NCBI RefSeq assembly: GCF_004114995.1
Contig: NZ_SDJP01000003.1
Span: 86,001-150,000, forward strand
DNA length: 64,000 bases
Direction: 5' to 3'
Origin: Halorubrum amylolyticum
GTDB taxonomy: Archaea; Halobacteriota; Halobacteria; Halobacteriales; Haloferacaceae
The first letter of the stretch is position 1. The number at the start of each line of letters is the position of its first letter. Made by a program: the position numbers and the translations under genes. The notes beneath the pieces were generated by a model. That model did not search any database and was not told the origin of the DNA. It was given only the letters and a program-made list of their open reading frames with translations. This document shows positions 25,739 to 33,894 of this stretch, one piece after another.

Positions 25739-27016
25739 TCAGCCGTCCGGGCGATCCGCCCGCCTGTCGAAGACCGAGAGCACCGGCTCGGGGCCCGTCA
25801 GCCTCGGGACCCGGTACTCGTCGTCGCGGAGTTCGATCACGACGGTCTCGGTCCCGAGCCGCCGGTCGAGCCGCCCGCGCGTCACTCGCAGGTCGGTCTC
25901 GTCCCACGGTTCGACGCGCCACAGCGCCACGCCGAACAGGCGGTCGCGGGCGATGAGCGCGTCGTCGCCGGCGCGGTACGAGACGAGCCCGTACCGGAGT
26001 TCGTGGTCGAGCGCGCCGAGCGTCAGCGGGACCGCGACCGCGACCGCGGCGAGGGCGGCCGCGGTCGGGAAGTCGCCGCCGATCGCGAACAGCGCGGCGA
26101 CGACCGCCGGGACCGCGGCGAGGTACCACAGCCCCGGGTGGCCGAGCGGCGTCGTCAGCGCCCCCGCAAGCCGCGCGCGGCCGGACTGCCGAACCGTCCG
26201 CACCGGGGACCCCACAGAGCTGTCGACCGGCTCCCTCGCGGGCGGGCCGTACGAGAACCCCAGATCGAGCGACGACGACTCGTCGAACGCCGCGAGCCGG
26301 TCGCCGTACAGCCCCGTGAGGTCGAACGCGGCCTTCACCGCGACGATCCCGAGCAGGAGCGGGAGGCCGACCGCGGCGGGGTCGAGCGCGGCGATCGGCG
26401 CGTCCTCCTCCAGCGTTGCCGCGCCGACGAGCATCACCGTGAACACCGCGCCGAGGAATATCGCCGCGCCGCGCGCGAACACGCCCCGTATCGCCGTCTG
26501 CGCGCTGTGGTCGCGGTACTCGCCGCGGCCGAAGTACTCGACGAGCGTCGTCGCCGCCTCGCCGGCGAAGACGGCGAGGATCGCGAGCGTCAGGGTGTCG
26601 AGCGCGGCCGGCGACAGCCCGCCGTCGGCGACGACGCCGACGGTGAGTCCGCCGACGAACAGCCAGACGACCGCGAGGATCGGCGCGGCGATCGGGAGCA
26701 CGAGCAGCGAGGAGAGTCGGATCTGGAGGTCGGTCCGGGGGATCGACAGCCCGATCCGTCGCTGCGCGAGCGGGCCGGCGATCAGCGCGTCGCGCTCGAT
26801 CTCGGACGGGCGGCCGGCGAACAGCGCGCGGACGACCGCCCAGAGGGAGGCGATCCCGAGTTCGAACCAGTAGAGCGCCATCAGCGCGGCCGCGTTCCAG
26901 CCGAGGGCGGCGACGCCGACGAGCGGGAGCAGGTTGGCGATCGCGACCGAGAGCGCGCGCGGGCGGCGACCGCGGCCGAGCGCTCGCAGCAGAGAGGAGA
27001 GGCGGAGAGAGGGCAT
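25739..27016 (-). CDS. Haloarchaeal multi-pass membrane protein, DUF6498-like
   Basis: A 425-residue protein. The first 340 residues contain about eight helices with LLPLVGVAALGWNAAALMALYWFELGIASLWAVVRALFAGRP, the characteristic N-terminal block I associate with DUF6498. The last 80 residues are a soluble beta-rich domain (LFGVALWRVEPWDETDLRVTRGRLDRRLGTETVVIELRDDEYRVPRL), PH-like in style. Function unknown. It is a single gene convergent with the HPP gene. Confidence 0.7.
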   Translation of the reverse strand: MPSLRLSSLLRALGRGRRPRALSVAIANLLPLVGVAALGWNAAALMALYWFELGIASLWAVVRALFAGRPSEIERDALIAGPLAQRRIGLSIPRTDLQIRLSSLLVLPIAAPILAVVWLFVGGLTVGVVADGGLSPAALDTLTLAILAVFAGEAATTLVEYFGRGEYRDHSAQTAIRGVFARGAAIFLGAVFTVMLVGAATLEEDAPIAALDPAAVGLPLLLGIVAVKAAFDLTGLYGDRLAAFDESSSLDLGFSYGPPAREPVDSSVGSPVRTVRQSGRARLAGALTTPLGHPGLWYLAAVPAVVAALFAIGGDFPTAAALAAVAVAVPLTLGALDHELRYGLVSYRAGDDALIARDRLFGVALWRVEPWDETDLRVTRGRLDRRLGTETVVIELRDDEYRVPRLTGPEPVLSVFDRRADRPDG

Positions 27017-27133
27017 CCGTCGGTCGTTCCGCGTCCCCGCACATAAGGAGTCGGGAGCGCTCGGCGCGGGGGTCAGGAGCGCTCGGCGCGGGGGGTGCGA
27101 CCGCCCCCGCCGCCGGTCCGGGGGCCGACCGAC

Positions 27134-27346
27134 TCAGCTCGCCGGCCCGGCGTCGCGGTGGAGGTACAGGTACGCGAGCACCGGAACGATCGTGAACACG
27201 AGCGTCGAGAGCCCCCAGACGACCGCGTAGCGGCTTCCGCGTGCCTTCGCGTCGCGGTAGATCCACACCGCGGCGGCGACGACGACGCCGTAGATCACGA
27301 GCGTGAGCGGGAGCGACCACGGGAGTGCGACGCCGAAGAGGCTCAT
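27134..27346 (-). CDS. Small membrane protein, last gene of the gatD operon
   Basis: A 70-residue protein (MSLFGVALPWSLPLTLVIYG ... ). Two hydrophobic helices flank YRDAKARGSRYAVVWGL, a cytoplasmic loop seen in many small haloarchaeal membrane proteins. ATG 27346 overlaps the GNAT stop (ATGA), so it is translationally coupled to gatD and the acetyltransferase. No specific function can be assigned. Confidence 0.7.
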   Translation of the reverse strand: MSLFGVALPWSLPLTLVIYGVVVAAAVWIYRDAKARGSRYAVVWGLSTLVFTIVPVLAYLYLHRDAGPAS

Positions 27347-28422
27347 GGCTCCCCGCCGGTGAGGTCGGCGGCCATCACGAAGTCGGGCTCGGCGGCGACC
27401 GGGACGCGGTTCGCGCCCGTGTCGCTCACATGGCCGACCGTCTCGGGGATCAGCACGCGGGCGGCGTCGGCGTCGACCGCGGCGGCGTCGACAGCGATCG
27501 CCTCGTACAGCGCACCGGCCGCGTCGACGTCGCGCCACGCAGCGACGCCGTAGATCGCGGTCCGGGTCGTTTCTCCGGCTTCCTCGCGCTCCGTCACGCG
27601 GGTCCGGACCGCGAACCCGGCGAGCGCGTCCGCGCCGGCGACCGCGAGCAGTCGGTTCTCGTCGGCGGCGTTTCGGAGTCGATCGCGCGTGAGCGCCGAG
27701 CACGCCCACGACTCGGCGGGGTCGAGCGCGAGCCCGCGGAGGTGGTCGCGGGCGTCGCTGTCAATCCAGAACGCCCACGCGGCGTTCGGGTCGGGGCCGT
27801 CGAGCGCGTCGAAGTCGGTCGCCTCCGACCCGGACGCGTCCGGGTTGGGCGCCGGCTCCGCGAACCGGAACTCCATCGCGGGCTCGAAACCGACCGCCCG
27901 CGACTGCCCGAGCCCCATGATGTTCCACGAGAACACCATGTTGCGGCACACCCGCGCGCCGCGGTCGCGGGCCCAGCCGAGCGCGGCCTCCGAGAGGGCG
28001 GTCCCGACGCCGAGCCCGCGGGCCGCGGGGTCGACGCGGATCCCCTGCCCCCACGCCTCCCACTCGGAGAGCAGAACGCCTTGGATGCAGCCGACGACCG
28101 CTTCTCGGTCGCCCGCTGCGACCGCGCCCGCGCCGTCCCCCTCGACGAGGGTGTCGCCCGGATCGCGGTCGTCGTCCTCCCCGATCGCGTCGCGCTCGGC
28201 GACCGCGTCCGGCGGCAGCGTCGCGACGAAGGTGCCGCTGTCGGGGTCGTCGGACGCGGCCCACTCGGGGAAGACGCGCGGGATGTAGTCCTCGTGGCGC
28301 TCGCCCCACGTGTCCCACGCGAACGCGGCGACCGCGTCGGCGTCGGCGGGGCGGGCCTCGCGGACGACGGGGGTCGGAACCGAGCCGGAGGCCGGCACCG
28401 ACTCCTCCTCCGAGCCCGTCAT
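27343..28422 (-). CDS. GNAT-family N-acetyltransferase, probably two domains
   Basis: A 359-residue protein. The N-terminal half (VREARPADADAVAAFAWDTWGERHEDYIPRVFPEW) and the acetyl-CoA loop GIRVDPAARGLGVGTALSEAALGWARDRGARVCR, containing the RGxGxG/A-type motif, form a complete GNAT domain. An acidic insert occupies about residues 75-110. The C-terminal half (LRGLALDPAESWACSALTRDRL ... LAVAGADALAGFAVRTRV) looks like a second, degenerate GNAT fold. ATG 28422 overlaps the gatD stop (ATGA). The substrate is unknown. Confidence 0.8.
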   Translation of the reverse strand: MTGSEEESVPASGSVPTPVVREARPADADAVAAFAWDTWGERHEDYIPRVFPEWAASDDPDSGTFVATLPPDAVAERDAIGEDDDRDPGDTLVEGDGAGAVAAGDREAVVGCIQGVLLSEWEAWGQGIRVDPAARGLGVGTALSEAALGWARDRGARVCRNMVFSWNIMGLGQSRAVGFEPAMEFRFAEPAPNPDASGSEATDFDALDGPDPNAAWAFWIDSDARDHLRGLALDPAESWACSALTRDRLRNAADENRLLAVAGADALAGFAVRTRVTEREEAGETTRTAIYGVAAWRDVDAAGALYEAIAVDAAAVDADAARVLIPETVGHVSDTGANRVPVAAEPDFVMAADLTGGEP

Positions 28423-29753
28423 CGCCAGGGTCGGGACTCCTCGGTCAGCTCGCCGGCGAGGTCGCGGCCCATCGCCTCGGCGGGGTCGGAGCGGTTCGCG
28501 AGCGCCCACATCAGCTTCACCTTCGCGGTGCCGGGGAGGGTGTCGCCCGCCTCGACGACGCCGGCGTTGAGCAGGTCGCGGCCGGTGTCGTACACGCGGT
28601 CGCAGACGCGGCCCGCGAGACACTGGCTCGTCATCGCGACGACGGTCCCGCTCTCGACCAGCTCCTCGATCCGCGGGATGAGGTCGGTGTGGACGTGGCC
28701 GAGCCCGGTCCCCTCGATCACGACGCCGTCCTTGTCGTCGAGGTAGTCCCACGCGGCCGGGTCCATGCCGGGCGTGAACTTCACCAGCTCCACGTCGCCG
28801 TCGAGATCGGTTGCGGTCGCGATGTCGGCGCCGTCCTCGCCCGCGCCGCCCTCGCCCGCGCCGCCCTCGCCCGCGTCGTCCCCCCGCGGGAGCGGATCGC
28901 GGGCCCATTCGATGGCTGCGTCCGCGGCGTCGCCGTCGGCGCCCGCCTCGGCCGCGATCTCGTAGTCGATGCGACCGAGCGGTTCGGCGCCGACCGTCTC
29001 GAAGGCGTCGCGGCGGGAGGTGTGGTTCTTCCGGACGCGGGTGCCGCGGTGGAGCGCGCAGGCGTCGTCGGAGGGGCTCGCGTGCATGCAGACGAGCGTC
29101 TCGGCGTGGTCGGCCTTCGCGGCCTCGACCGCGCACACCGCGTTCATCACGTTGTCGGAGGAGGGCCGATCCGCCGAGCGCTGGCTTCCGGTGAACACGA
29201 TCGGGACCGGCGAGTCGAGCATGAAGGAGAGCGCGGAGGCGGAGTACTGCATCGTGTCGGTGCCGTGCATCACGACGACGCCGTCGGCGCCCGCGTCGAT
29301 CTCCTCGCGGACGGCCTCGGCGAGCTCCCGCCAGATCGGCGGCTCCATGTTCTCCGAGAGGATGTTGGCGACGACGCGCCCGCGGTAATTCGCCCGCCCC
29401 GCGAGGTCGGGGACCGCCCGGAGCACGTCCTCGGCGTCGAACTGGGCGGTGACCGCGCCGGTCCGGTAGTCGACGGTGGAGGCGATGGTCCCACCGGTGG
29501 AGATGAGCGAGATCGTCGGGAGGTCCCCGTCGAAGGTGATCTCGGAGGCCTCGTCGCCGCCGGCGTCCGCGCCCTCGTCGATGTCGCGGGCGCCGGATTC
29601 GAGCAGTTCCACGTCGGCGGCGGCGCGGTCGATGCCGACGTTGTACCCTCCGTCGAGCTTGACGACGAGGTGGTCGCGAGTCGTCGAGGGGAGCAGTACG
29701 CCCTCATTCGTGACGTCCCCGCGGTCGACGCGGACGCGATCTCCCGGTTGCAT
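28419..29753 (-). CDS. gatD: Glu-tRNA(Gln) amidotransferase subunit D
   Basis: A 444-residue protein. The N-terminal SH3-like segment (MQPGDRVRVDRGDVTNEGVLLPS) and the asparaginase domain are both present. TISLISTGGTIAS and VVVMHGTDTMQYSASALSFML carry the two catalytic Thr motifs, and VFTGSQRSADRPSSDN follows. With GatE (not in the window) it converts Glu-tRNA(Gln) to Gln-tRNA(Gln), supplying ammonia. An acidic Gly-rich insert (EGGAGEGGAGEDGAD) near residue 325 is a repeat expansion. ATG 29753 begins the conserved N-terminus. It heads a coupled operon with a GNAT gene and a small membrane protein. Confidence 0.93.
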   Translation of the reverse strand: MQPGDRVRVDRGDVTNEGVLLPSTTRDHLVVKLDGGYNVGIDRAAADVELLESGARDIDEGADAGGDEASEITFDGDLPTISLISTGGTIASTVDYRTGAVTAQFDAEDVLRAVPDLAGRANYRGRVVANILSENMEPPIWRELAEAVREEIDAGADGVVVMHGTDTMQYSASALSFMLDSPVPIVFTGSQRSADRPSSDNVMNAVCAVEAAKADHAETLVCMHASPSDDACALHRGTRVRKNHTSRRDAFETVGAEPLGRIDYEIAAEAGADGDAADAAIEWARDPLPRGDDAGEGGAGEGGAGEDGADIATATDLDGDVELVKFTPGMDPAAWDYLDDKDGVVIEGTGLGHVHTDLIPRIEELVESGTVVAMTSQCLAGRVCDRVYDTGRDLLNAGVVEAGDTLPGTAKVKLMWALANRSDPAEAMGRDLAGELTEESRPWR

Positions 29754-29866
29754 ACCACCGGGTTCCCCTCCGGCGGACTTGAATCCAACCGTTCGGCGGT
29801 CCGGAGCGAACCCAGTCCCGAACGGCACCCAGTACGTCTTTTACCTGCGCCCCCGACCTTGAGCGC

Positions 29867-30544
29867 ATGAACCGCGACGAGTTCGCCGCCAGCATCGACC
29901 ACACCGTGCTCGGCCCGGAGACGACGTGGGGCGACGTCGAGACCGTCCTCGACGAGGCCGCCCACCACGGGATGAACGCCTGTATCCCGCCCTGTTACCT
30001 CCCCGAGGCGGCCGACCACGGGGACGCGCCGGAGACGATCGCGACCGTTGAGACGATCGCGACCGTGGTCGGGTTCCCGCACGGCCAGCACGCGCCCGGG
30101 ACGAAACGCGACGAGGCGGTCGCCGCGTGGGACGCCGGCGCCGACGAGATCGACCTCGTGATCAACGTCGGCCGGCTGAAGGCGGGCGAGGACGACGCCG
30201 TCGCCGCCGAGATCTCGGACGTTGTCGCCGCGGTGCCGGTCCCGGTGAAGGTGATCATCGAGACCGCCGTCCTGACCGACTCCGAGAAGCGCCGCGCCTG
30301 CGCGGCCGCCGTCGACGCCGACGCCGACATGGTGAAGACCTCCACGGGGTTCGCCGACGGCGGCGCCACCGTCCCCGACGTGGAGCTGATGAGCGAGTAC
30401 CTCCCGGTGAAGGCCTCCGGCGGCGTCGGCTCCTACGAGGAGGCGATGGAGATGCTCGACGCCGGTGCGGTGCGGATCGGCGCCTCCTCCGGCGTCGCCA
30501 TCGCCGAGGGCCACCCCGGGAGCGAGGACGGAGACGGAGACTGA
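29867..30544 (+). CDS. deoC: Deoxyribose-phosphate aldolase
   Basis: A 225-residue class I aldolase that splits 2-deoxyribose 5-phosphate into glyceraldehyde 3-phosphate and acetaldehyde. Asp96 ([11 protein letters not shown]), the Schiff-base Lys157 (MVKTSTGF) and Lys182 (PVKASGGV) are all present, and VVGFPHG is conserved. Residues 56-67 contain a duplicated ETIATV, caused by an 18-bp tandem repeat just before the active-site strand. The promoter has cttttacc about 30 bp before ATG 29867. The nucleoside catabolism link is known for the family. Confidence 0.93.
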   Translation: MNRDEFAASIDHTVLGPETTWGDVETVLDEAAHHGMNACIPPCYLPEAADHGDAPETIATVETIATVVGFPHGQHAPGTKRDEAVAAWDAGADEIDLVINVGRLKAGEDDAVAAEISDVVAAVPVPVKVIIETAVLTDSEKRRACAAAVDADADMVKTSTGFADGGATVPDVELMSEYLPVKASGGVGSYEEAMEMLDAGAVRIGASSGVAIAEGHPGSEDGDGD

Positions 30545-30635
30545 CGCCGGGCCGCCGGCAGGCCCTGCCAGTCATGTTCTCTCGCCGTGGGAACGCCGTC
30601 TCACGCATTTATGTTTCGAACCCCTACGGCGGTGT

Positions 30636-30866
30636 ATGAGCCATTCGACCGGACCCGGATCGCGCGGACTGGACCTCGACGCGGCGTTCAAGGCGTTCGG
30701 CGCGGTGGGCATCCTCATCTCCGTCGCGCTCATCGTCGGCGTGCTCGCGCTGACCGACCCGTTCGGCGAGTTCGTCAGGGCATCGCCGGCGGTGCTCGGG
30801 AGCCTGCTGTCGGCGGGGTTGCTCGTCGCCGTCGGCTACGCGACGTACGCGCTGCGGCGTCGCTGA
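30636..30866 (+). CDS. Small two-helix membrane protein
   Basis: A 76-residue protein (MSHSTGPGSRGLDLDAAFKAFG ... ). Helices span about residues 20-40 (AVGILISVALIVGVLALT) and 50-72 (VLGSLLSAGLLVAVGYATYAL), with a basic C-terminus. A TATA-like catttatg is centred about 27 bp before ATG 30636. It resembles haloarchaeal DUF proteins of this size; function unknown. Confidence 0.65.
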   Translation: MSHSTGPGSRGLDLDAAFKAFGAVGILISVALIVGVLALTDPFGEFVRASPAVLGSLLSAGLLVAVGYATYALRRR

Positions 30867-31008
30867 CGGGGTCGCTCGACGGGCGATCCGAATGCTGCCG
30901 TTCCCGCGGGACCGATCGGGACGAGGTCCGACGCGAAGCACCGCGACGGGGACCGCCCCGACCGTCGAGCCCGAGAGATATAACCCGGCGGCGCTCGGAG
31001 CGGTTCCC

Positions 31009-31176
31009 ATGAGCGACGAGCCGATCGAGGCCGCGGTCGAACGCTTTCTCGAGGAGACCGAGTCCACGCTGGACAGCTACGACGAGGGGTATGCGGACGC
31101 CGACGCGACGCTCTCGGTGATCCGGACGCACATCGACGAACTGGCCGCCGCCGTCGACGACGAAGGGCCGGAGTAG
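31009..31176 (+). CDS. Small acidic hypothetical protein
   Basis: A 55-residue protein (MSDEPIEAAVERFLEETEST ... ELAAAVDDEGPE), predicted to be almost entirely helical and very acidic, perhaps a short coiled coil. The promoter TATA-like gatataac lies about 28 bp before ATG 31009. It ends 53 bp before menB on the same strand but has its own promoter. No family recognised. Confidence 0.6.
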   Translation: MSDEPIEAAVERFLEETESTLDSYDEGYADADATLSVIRTHIDELAAAVDDEGPE

Positions 31177-31229
31177 GCGACCGCCGCCGACCCGCCGTCG
31201 TTTATGAGGCCGCCCGCTAACACGCGCGT

Positions 31230-32141
31230 ATGGTCTCGGAGATCTTCGACCCCGACGCGTGGGAACCGGTCACGGACGAGTTCGACGACATCACCTACCA
31301 CCGCGGCGTCGACGTGCCGGCCGTCCGGATCGCGTTCGACCGCCCGGAGGTCCGGAACGCGTTCCGGCCGGGCACCGTCGACGAACTGTACGCCGCGCTC
31401 GATCACGCGCGCAAGCAGGCGGACGTGGGCTGCGTGCTCCTCACGGGCAACGGCCCGTCGGAGAAGGACGGGGGCTGGGCGTTCTGCTCGGGCGGCGACC
31501 AGTCGGTTCGGGGCGGCTCCGGCTACGAGTACCGCGACGACGATGAGGCCGGCGACGACGAGGACGAGCTGGTCCGCGAGGCGCGCGCCGGCCGGCTCCA
31601 CGTCCTCGAAGTCCAGCGGCTGATCCGGTTCATGCCCAAGCCGGTCGTCGCGGTCGTCCCGGGCTGGGCGGTCGGCGGCGGCCACTCGCTGCACGTGGTC
31701 TGTGACCTCACGCTCGCCAGCGAGGAGCACGGGAAGTTCCTCCAGACCGACCCCGACGTGGCCTCCTTCGACGGCGGGTTCGGCTCCGCGTACCTCGCGA
31801 AGCAGATCGGGCAGAAGAAGGCCCGTGAGGTGTTCTTCCGCGGGAAGACCTACTCCGCCGAGGAGGCCGCCGACATGGGGATGGTCAACGAGGCGATTTC
31901 CCACGAAGAGCTGGAAGAAGTCGCGCTGGAGTGGGCCGACGAGATGACGAAGAAGTCGCCGACCGCGATGCGCATGCTGAAGTACGCGTTCAACATGACC
32001 GACGACGGGATGGTCGGCCAGCAGGTGTTCGCGGGCGAGGCGACCCGCCTCGCGTACATGACCGACGAGGCGCAGGAGGGTCGTGACGCGTTCTTGGAGA
32101 AGCGGGAGCCCGAATTTCGAGACTACCCCTGGCACTACTGA
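31230..32141 (+). CDS. menB: 1,4-dihydroxy-2-naphthoyl-CoA synthase
   Basis: A 303-residue crotonase-fold enzyme that closes the naphthoate ring in menaquinone synthesis. FDRPEVRNAFRPGTVDELY, GGWAFCSGGDQSVRGGSGY, PGWAVGGGHSLHVVCDLTLAS, QTDPDVASFDGGFGSAYLAKQIG and RDYPWHY (C-terminal) are diagnostic of MenB. An acidic expansion (DDDEAGDDEDE) sits in the flexible loop after SGY. Other men genes are not adjacent. Menaquinone is the usual haloarchaeal quinone. Confidence 0.95.
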   Translation: MVSEIFDPDAWEPVTDEFDDITYHRGVDVPAVRIAFDRPEVRNAFRPGTVDELYAALDHARKQADVGCVLLTGNGPSEKDGGWAFCSGGDQSVRGGSGYEYRDDDEAGDDEDELVREARAGRLHVLEVQRLIRFMPKPVVAVVPGWAVGGGHSLHVVCDLTLASEEHGKFLQTDPDVASFDGGFGSAYLAKQIGQKKAREVFFRGKTYSAEEAADMGMVNEAISHEELEEVALEWADEMTKKSPTAMRMLKYAFNMTDDGMVGQQVFAGEATRLAYMTDEAQEGRDAFLEKREPEFRDYPWHY

Positions 32142-32194
32142 GGGCGGCGTTTCGACGGCCGAACCGCTGAGGGCGGGGTTCCGACGGTCGCCTC

Positions 32195-33088
32195 CTACCC
32201 GTGCGTGTACCCGCGGTCGGGAAGCGGGTCGCCGTCGGCGGTCACCCCGTCCGCGGCGTCGACGACTCGCCCCACGCGGGTCAGTCCGCCCGGACACGCC
32301 TCGCTGACGGGCTCGACCGCCTCCTCGGGGACGGCGCAGACGAGCTCGAAGTCCTCGCCGAAGTGCGCGGCCAGCTCGAAGCGCTCGGCCGGATCGTCGG
32401 CGACCTCGTCGACGGCGGGGTGAACCGGGAGCCGATCGCGGTCGAGCTCGAACCCGACCTCGCTCGCCTCGGCGAGCTGGTGGAGCGAGCGCGCGAGCCC
32501 GTCCGAGGAGTCCATCATCGCGGTCGCGGAGTCCGCGAGCGCCAACCCGTCGGCGACGCGGGGCGTGAACCGGAACAGGTCGTTGGCGCGCTCGACCGCC
32601 TCGTCGTCGCCTCGCTCGAAGAGCCGGAGCGCGGCCGCGGACCGACCCCACTCGCCGGTGACGCAGAGCGCGTCGCCGGGGCGCGCGCCCGACCGCGTGA
32701 CGGCGCCCGCGTCCGTCGCGTCGCCGACCGCGGTCGAGGCCGTGGTGAACTCGTCGTGGGTGTCGAGGTCGCCGCCGACGTACTCGGCGTCGACCGCCTC
32801 GCAGACGTCGACCGCGCCGGCGACGAAGCGGTCGAGCTCCTCCTCCTCGAAGGTCGCGTCGGCGTAGACCGCGACCGCCGCGGTCGCCGTCGCCCCCATC
32901 GCCGCCACGTCCGAGAGCGACGCGCCGACCGCGCGCCAGCCGGCGGTGTACCGCGTCGTCCCGGGCGGGAAGTCGGTCCGCTCGTGGAGCATGTCGGTCG
33001 TGATCACGGTGTCGCCCACGACGGCGGCGTCGTCGCCCGCGTGCGGGAGGTCGGCCGCGAGCGCCCGGAGCGCGTCTCGCTCGTTCAC
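32195..33088 (-). CDS. thiL: Thiamine-monophosphate kinase
   Basis: A 297-residue kinase that makes thiamine diphosphate from thiamine monophosphate. GDDAAVVG..VITTDMLHERTDF, WRAVGASLSDVAAMGA, YVGGDLD, MMDSSDGLARSLHQLA and FGEDFELVCAV are the ThiL/PurM-fold motifs. The GTG start at 33088 (VNERDALRAL) is preferred because gcttataaccc lies 26-32 bp upstream; an ATG at 33112 would fall upstream of that transcription start. It is convergent with menB. Confidence 0.92.
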   Translation of the reverse strand: MNERDALRALAADLPHAGDDAAVVGDTVITTDMLHERTDFPPGTTRYTAGWRAVGASLSDVAAMGATATAAVAVYADATFEEEELDRFVAGAVDVCEAVDAEYVGGDLDTHDEFTTASTAVGDATDAGAVTRSGARPGDALCVTGEWGRSAAALRLFERGDDEAVERANDLFRFTPRVADGLALADSATAMMDSSDGLARSLHQLAEASEVGFELDRDRLPVHPAVDEVADDPAERFELAAHFGEDFELVCAVPEEAVEPVSEACPGGLTRVGRVVDAADGVTADGDPLPDRGYTHG

Positions 33089-33164
33089 GATACCGGTCAG
33101 TCGTGTCCGCACGGGTTATAAGCGATCGATCCCGCGGGCGCGGTTCCCGCCCGGATCTCCCCTA

Positions 33165-33275
33165 CAAACTGTGGAGAGTTACCAAGAACCAATTAAACCG
33201 ATAATACACATTAACGAATATTATCATTACCAATCATTATGTTTATTACTCACCCTCCAGACGTACCGAGTGCAA
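33165..33275 (+). promoter_or_regulatory. AT-rich promoter region upstream of the aceA leader ORFs
   Basis: This stretch is strikingly AT-rich for the genome (aattaaaccgataatacacattaa and neighbours). It contains tttattac at 33242-33249, about 27-34 bp before ATG 33276. The neighbouring thiL gene is read the other way. It is the only promoter-like region before aceA, so it probably drives the whole leader-aceA-lyase unit. Repeated 'attat' elements could be regulator sites; none was proven. Confidence 0.5.
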
Positions 33276-33377
33276 TGACAGTATCCGTACGCGGACACGC
33301 AGCAGCCCGACCCGCCGATAGCACGATCACCAGACGACCGCCGCAACCGCCCACACGACCCGATGACGACACCTGAC
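33276..33377 (+). CDS. Possible 33-residue leader ORF
   Basis: [20 protein letters not shown]... ends ...RPDDDT, rich in Arg, Pro and Thr. Its ATG sits at the expected distance from the TATA-like box, making it the first ORF of the transcript. It overlaps the next ORF by 15 bp in another frame. It could be a regulatory upstream ORF or untranslated. Confidence 0.3.
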
Positions 33378-33761
33378 GACACCACACCCACCGACGACCC
33401 GACGAACCGGACGACCCGAACGACCGACCGAACGCCGAACGAGCGATCCTCGGCTGATCGAACGCCGAGCGATCGAACGCCGACCGAGAGAACGACGACC
33501 GATCGAACGCCGACCGAGAGAACGACGACCGATCGAGGCAGCGCGGACACTTCTCCCCGGACGATCCCCGGGCGCACGCCGATCACCGAAGAGGCGGGCG
33601 CCCCCATCGTCCCGACGACACGTCCGACGACCGAGGGGTCGACAGCGACCGACACCCCTCGGCGCCCGAGCCCGCCGCCGACAGACGGCGAGCGGAACGC
33701 CCCGCTGGTCCCCGACCTGCGACCGACGCGTCGCCCGCGGACCGACGGGGGGTCGCGATGA
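33363..33761 (+). CDS. Low-complexity Thr/Arg/Pro-rich ORF in the aceA leader
   Basis: A 132-residue frame dominated by short repeats such as [10 protein letters not shown]. It has no hydrophobic core, so it would be intrinsically disordered. Its stop overlaps the next ORF (ATGA), and that ORF leads directly into aceA. The repeats at DNA level are 30 bp. It lacks the acidic bias of haloarchaeal proteins, which argues against a normal gene; a tolerated expanding leader is an alternative. Confidence 0.3.
   Translation: MTTPDDTTPTDDPTNRTTRTTDRTPNERSSADRTPSDRTPTERTTTDRTPTERTTTDRGSADTSPRTIPGRTPITEEAGAPIVPTTRPTTEGSTATDTPRRPSPPPTDGERNAPLVPDLRPTRRPRTDGGSR
33471..33536 (+). repeat. 30-bp tandem repeat, 2.2 copies
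   Basis: Copies run 33471-33500 and 33501-33530, followed by a partial gatcga. The unit begins GATCGAACGCCGACCG and ends AACGACGACC. A degenerate shorter copy (GATCGAACGCCGAGC) precedes it at about 33457. Period 30 keeps the overlapping Thr-rich ORF in frame. Confidence 0.9.
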
Positions 33762-33889
33762 GCGCCGTCCCGATGGCCGGGACCGGACGCGGACCGCGAC
33801 CGGACCCGACGACGTTCGCACGGCGCGCGATCGACCAGTTAGACAGCGAGACGACCGATCGGTTCACCGACGACGCGACCACGGAGTGA
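33758..33889 (+). CDS. 43-residue ORF coupled to aceA
   Basis: [17 protein letters not shown] ... [20 protein letters not shown] has an acidic C-terminal helix-like half that looks more like a haloarchaeal protein than the two ORFs before it. It overlaps the preceding ORF by ATGA and ends 5 bp before aceA (a GTG for aceA would even overlap its stop). It may be a genuine small protein translated with aceA, or a translational coupler. Confidence 0.45.
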   Translation: MSAVPMAGTGRGPRPDPTTFARRAIDQLDSETTDRFTDDATTE

Positions 33890-33894
33890 CATCA

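Noticed and set aside
33227..33655. Val/Ser-rich minus-strand ORF opposite the aceA leader
   Set aside because: It is a repeat of [10 protein letters not shown] produced by the same 30-bp DNA repeat, not acidic, with no promoter or start support.
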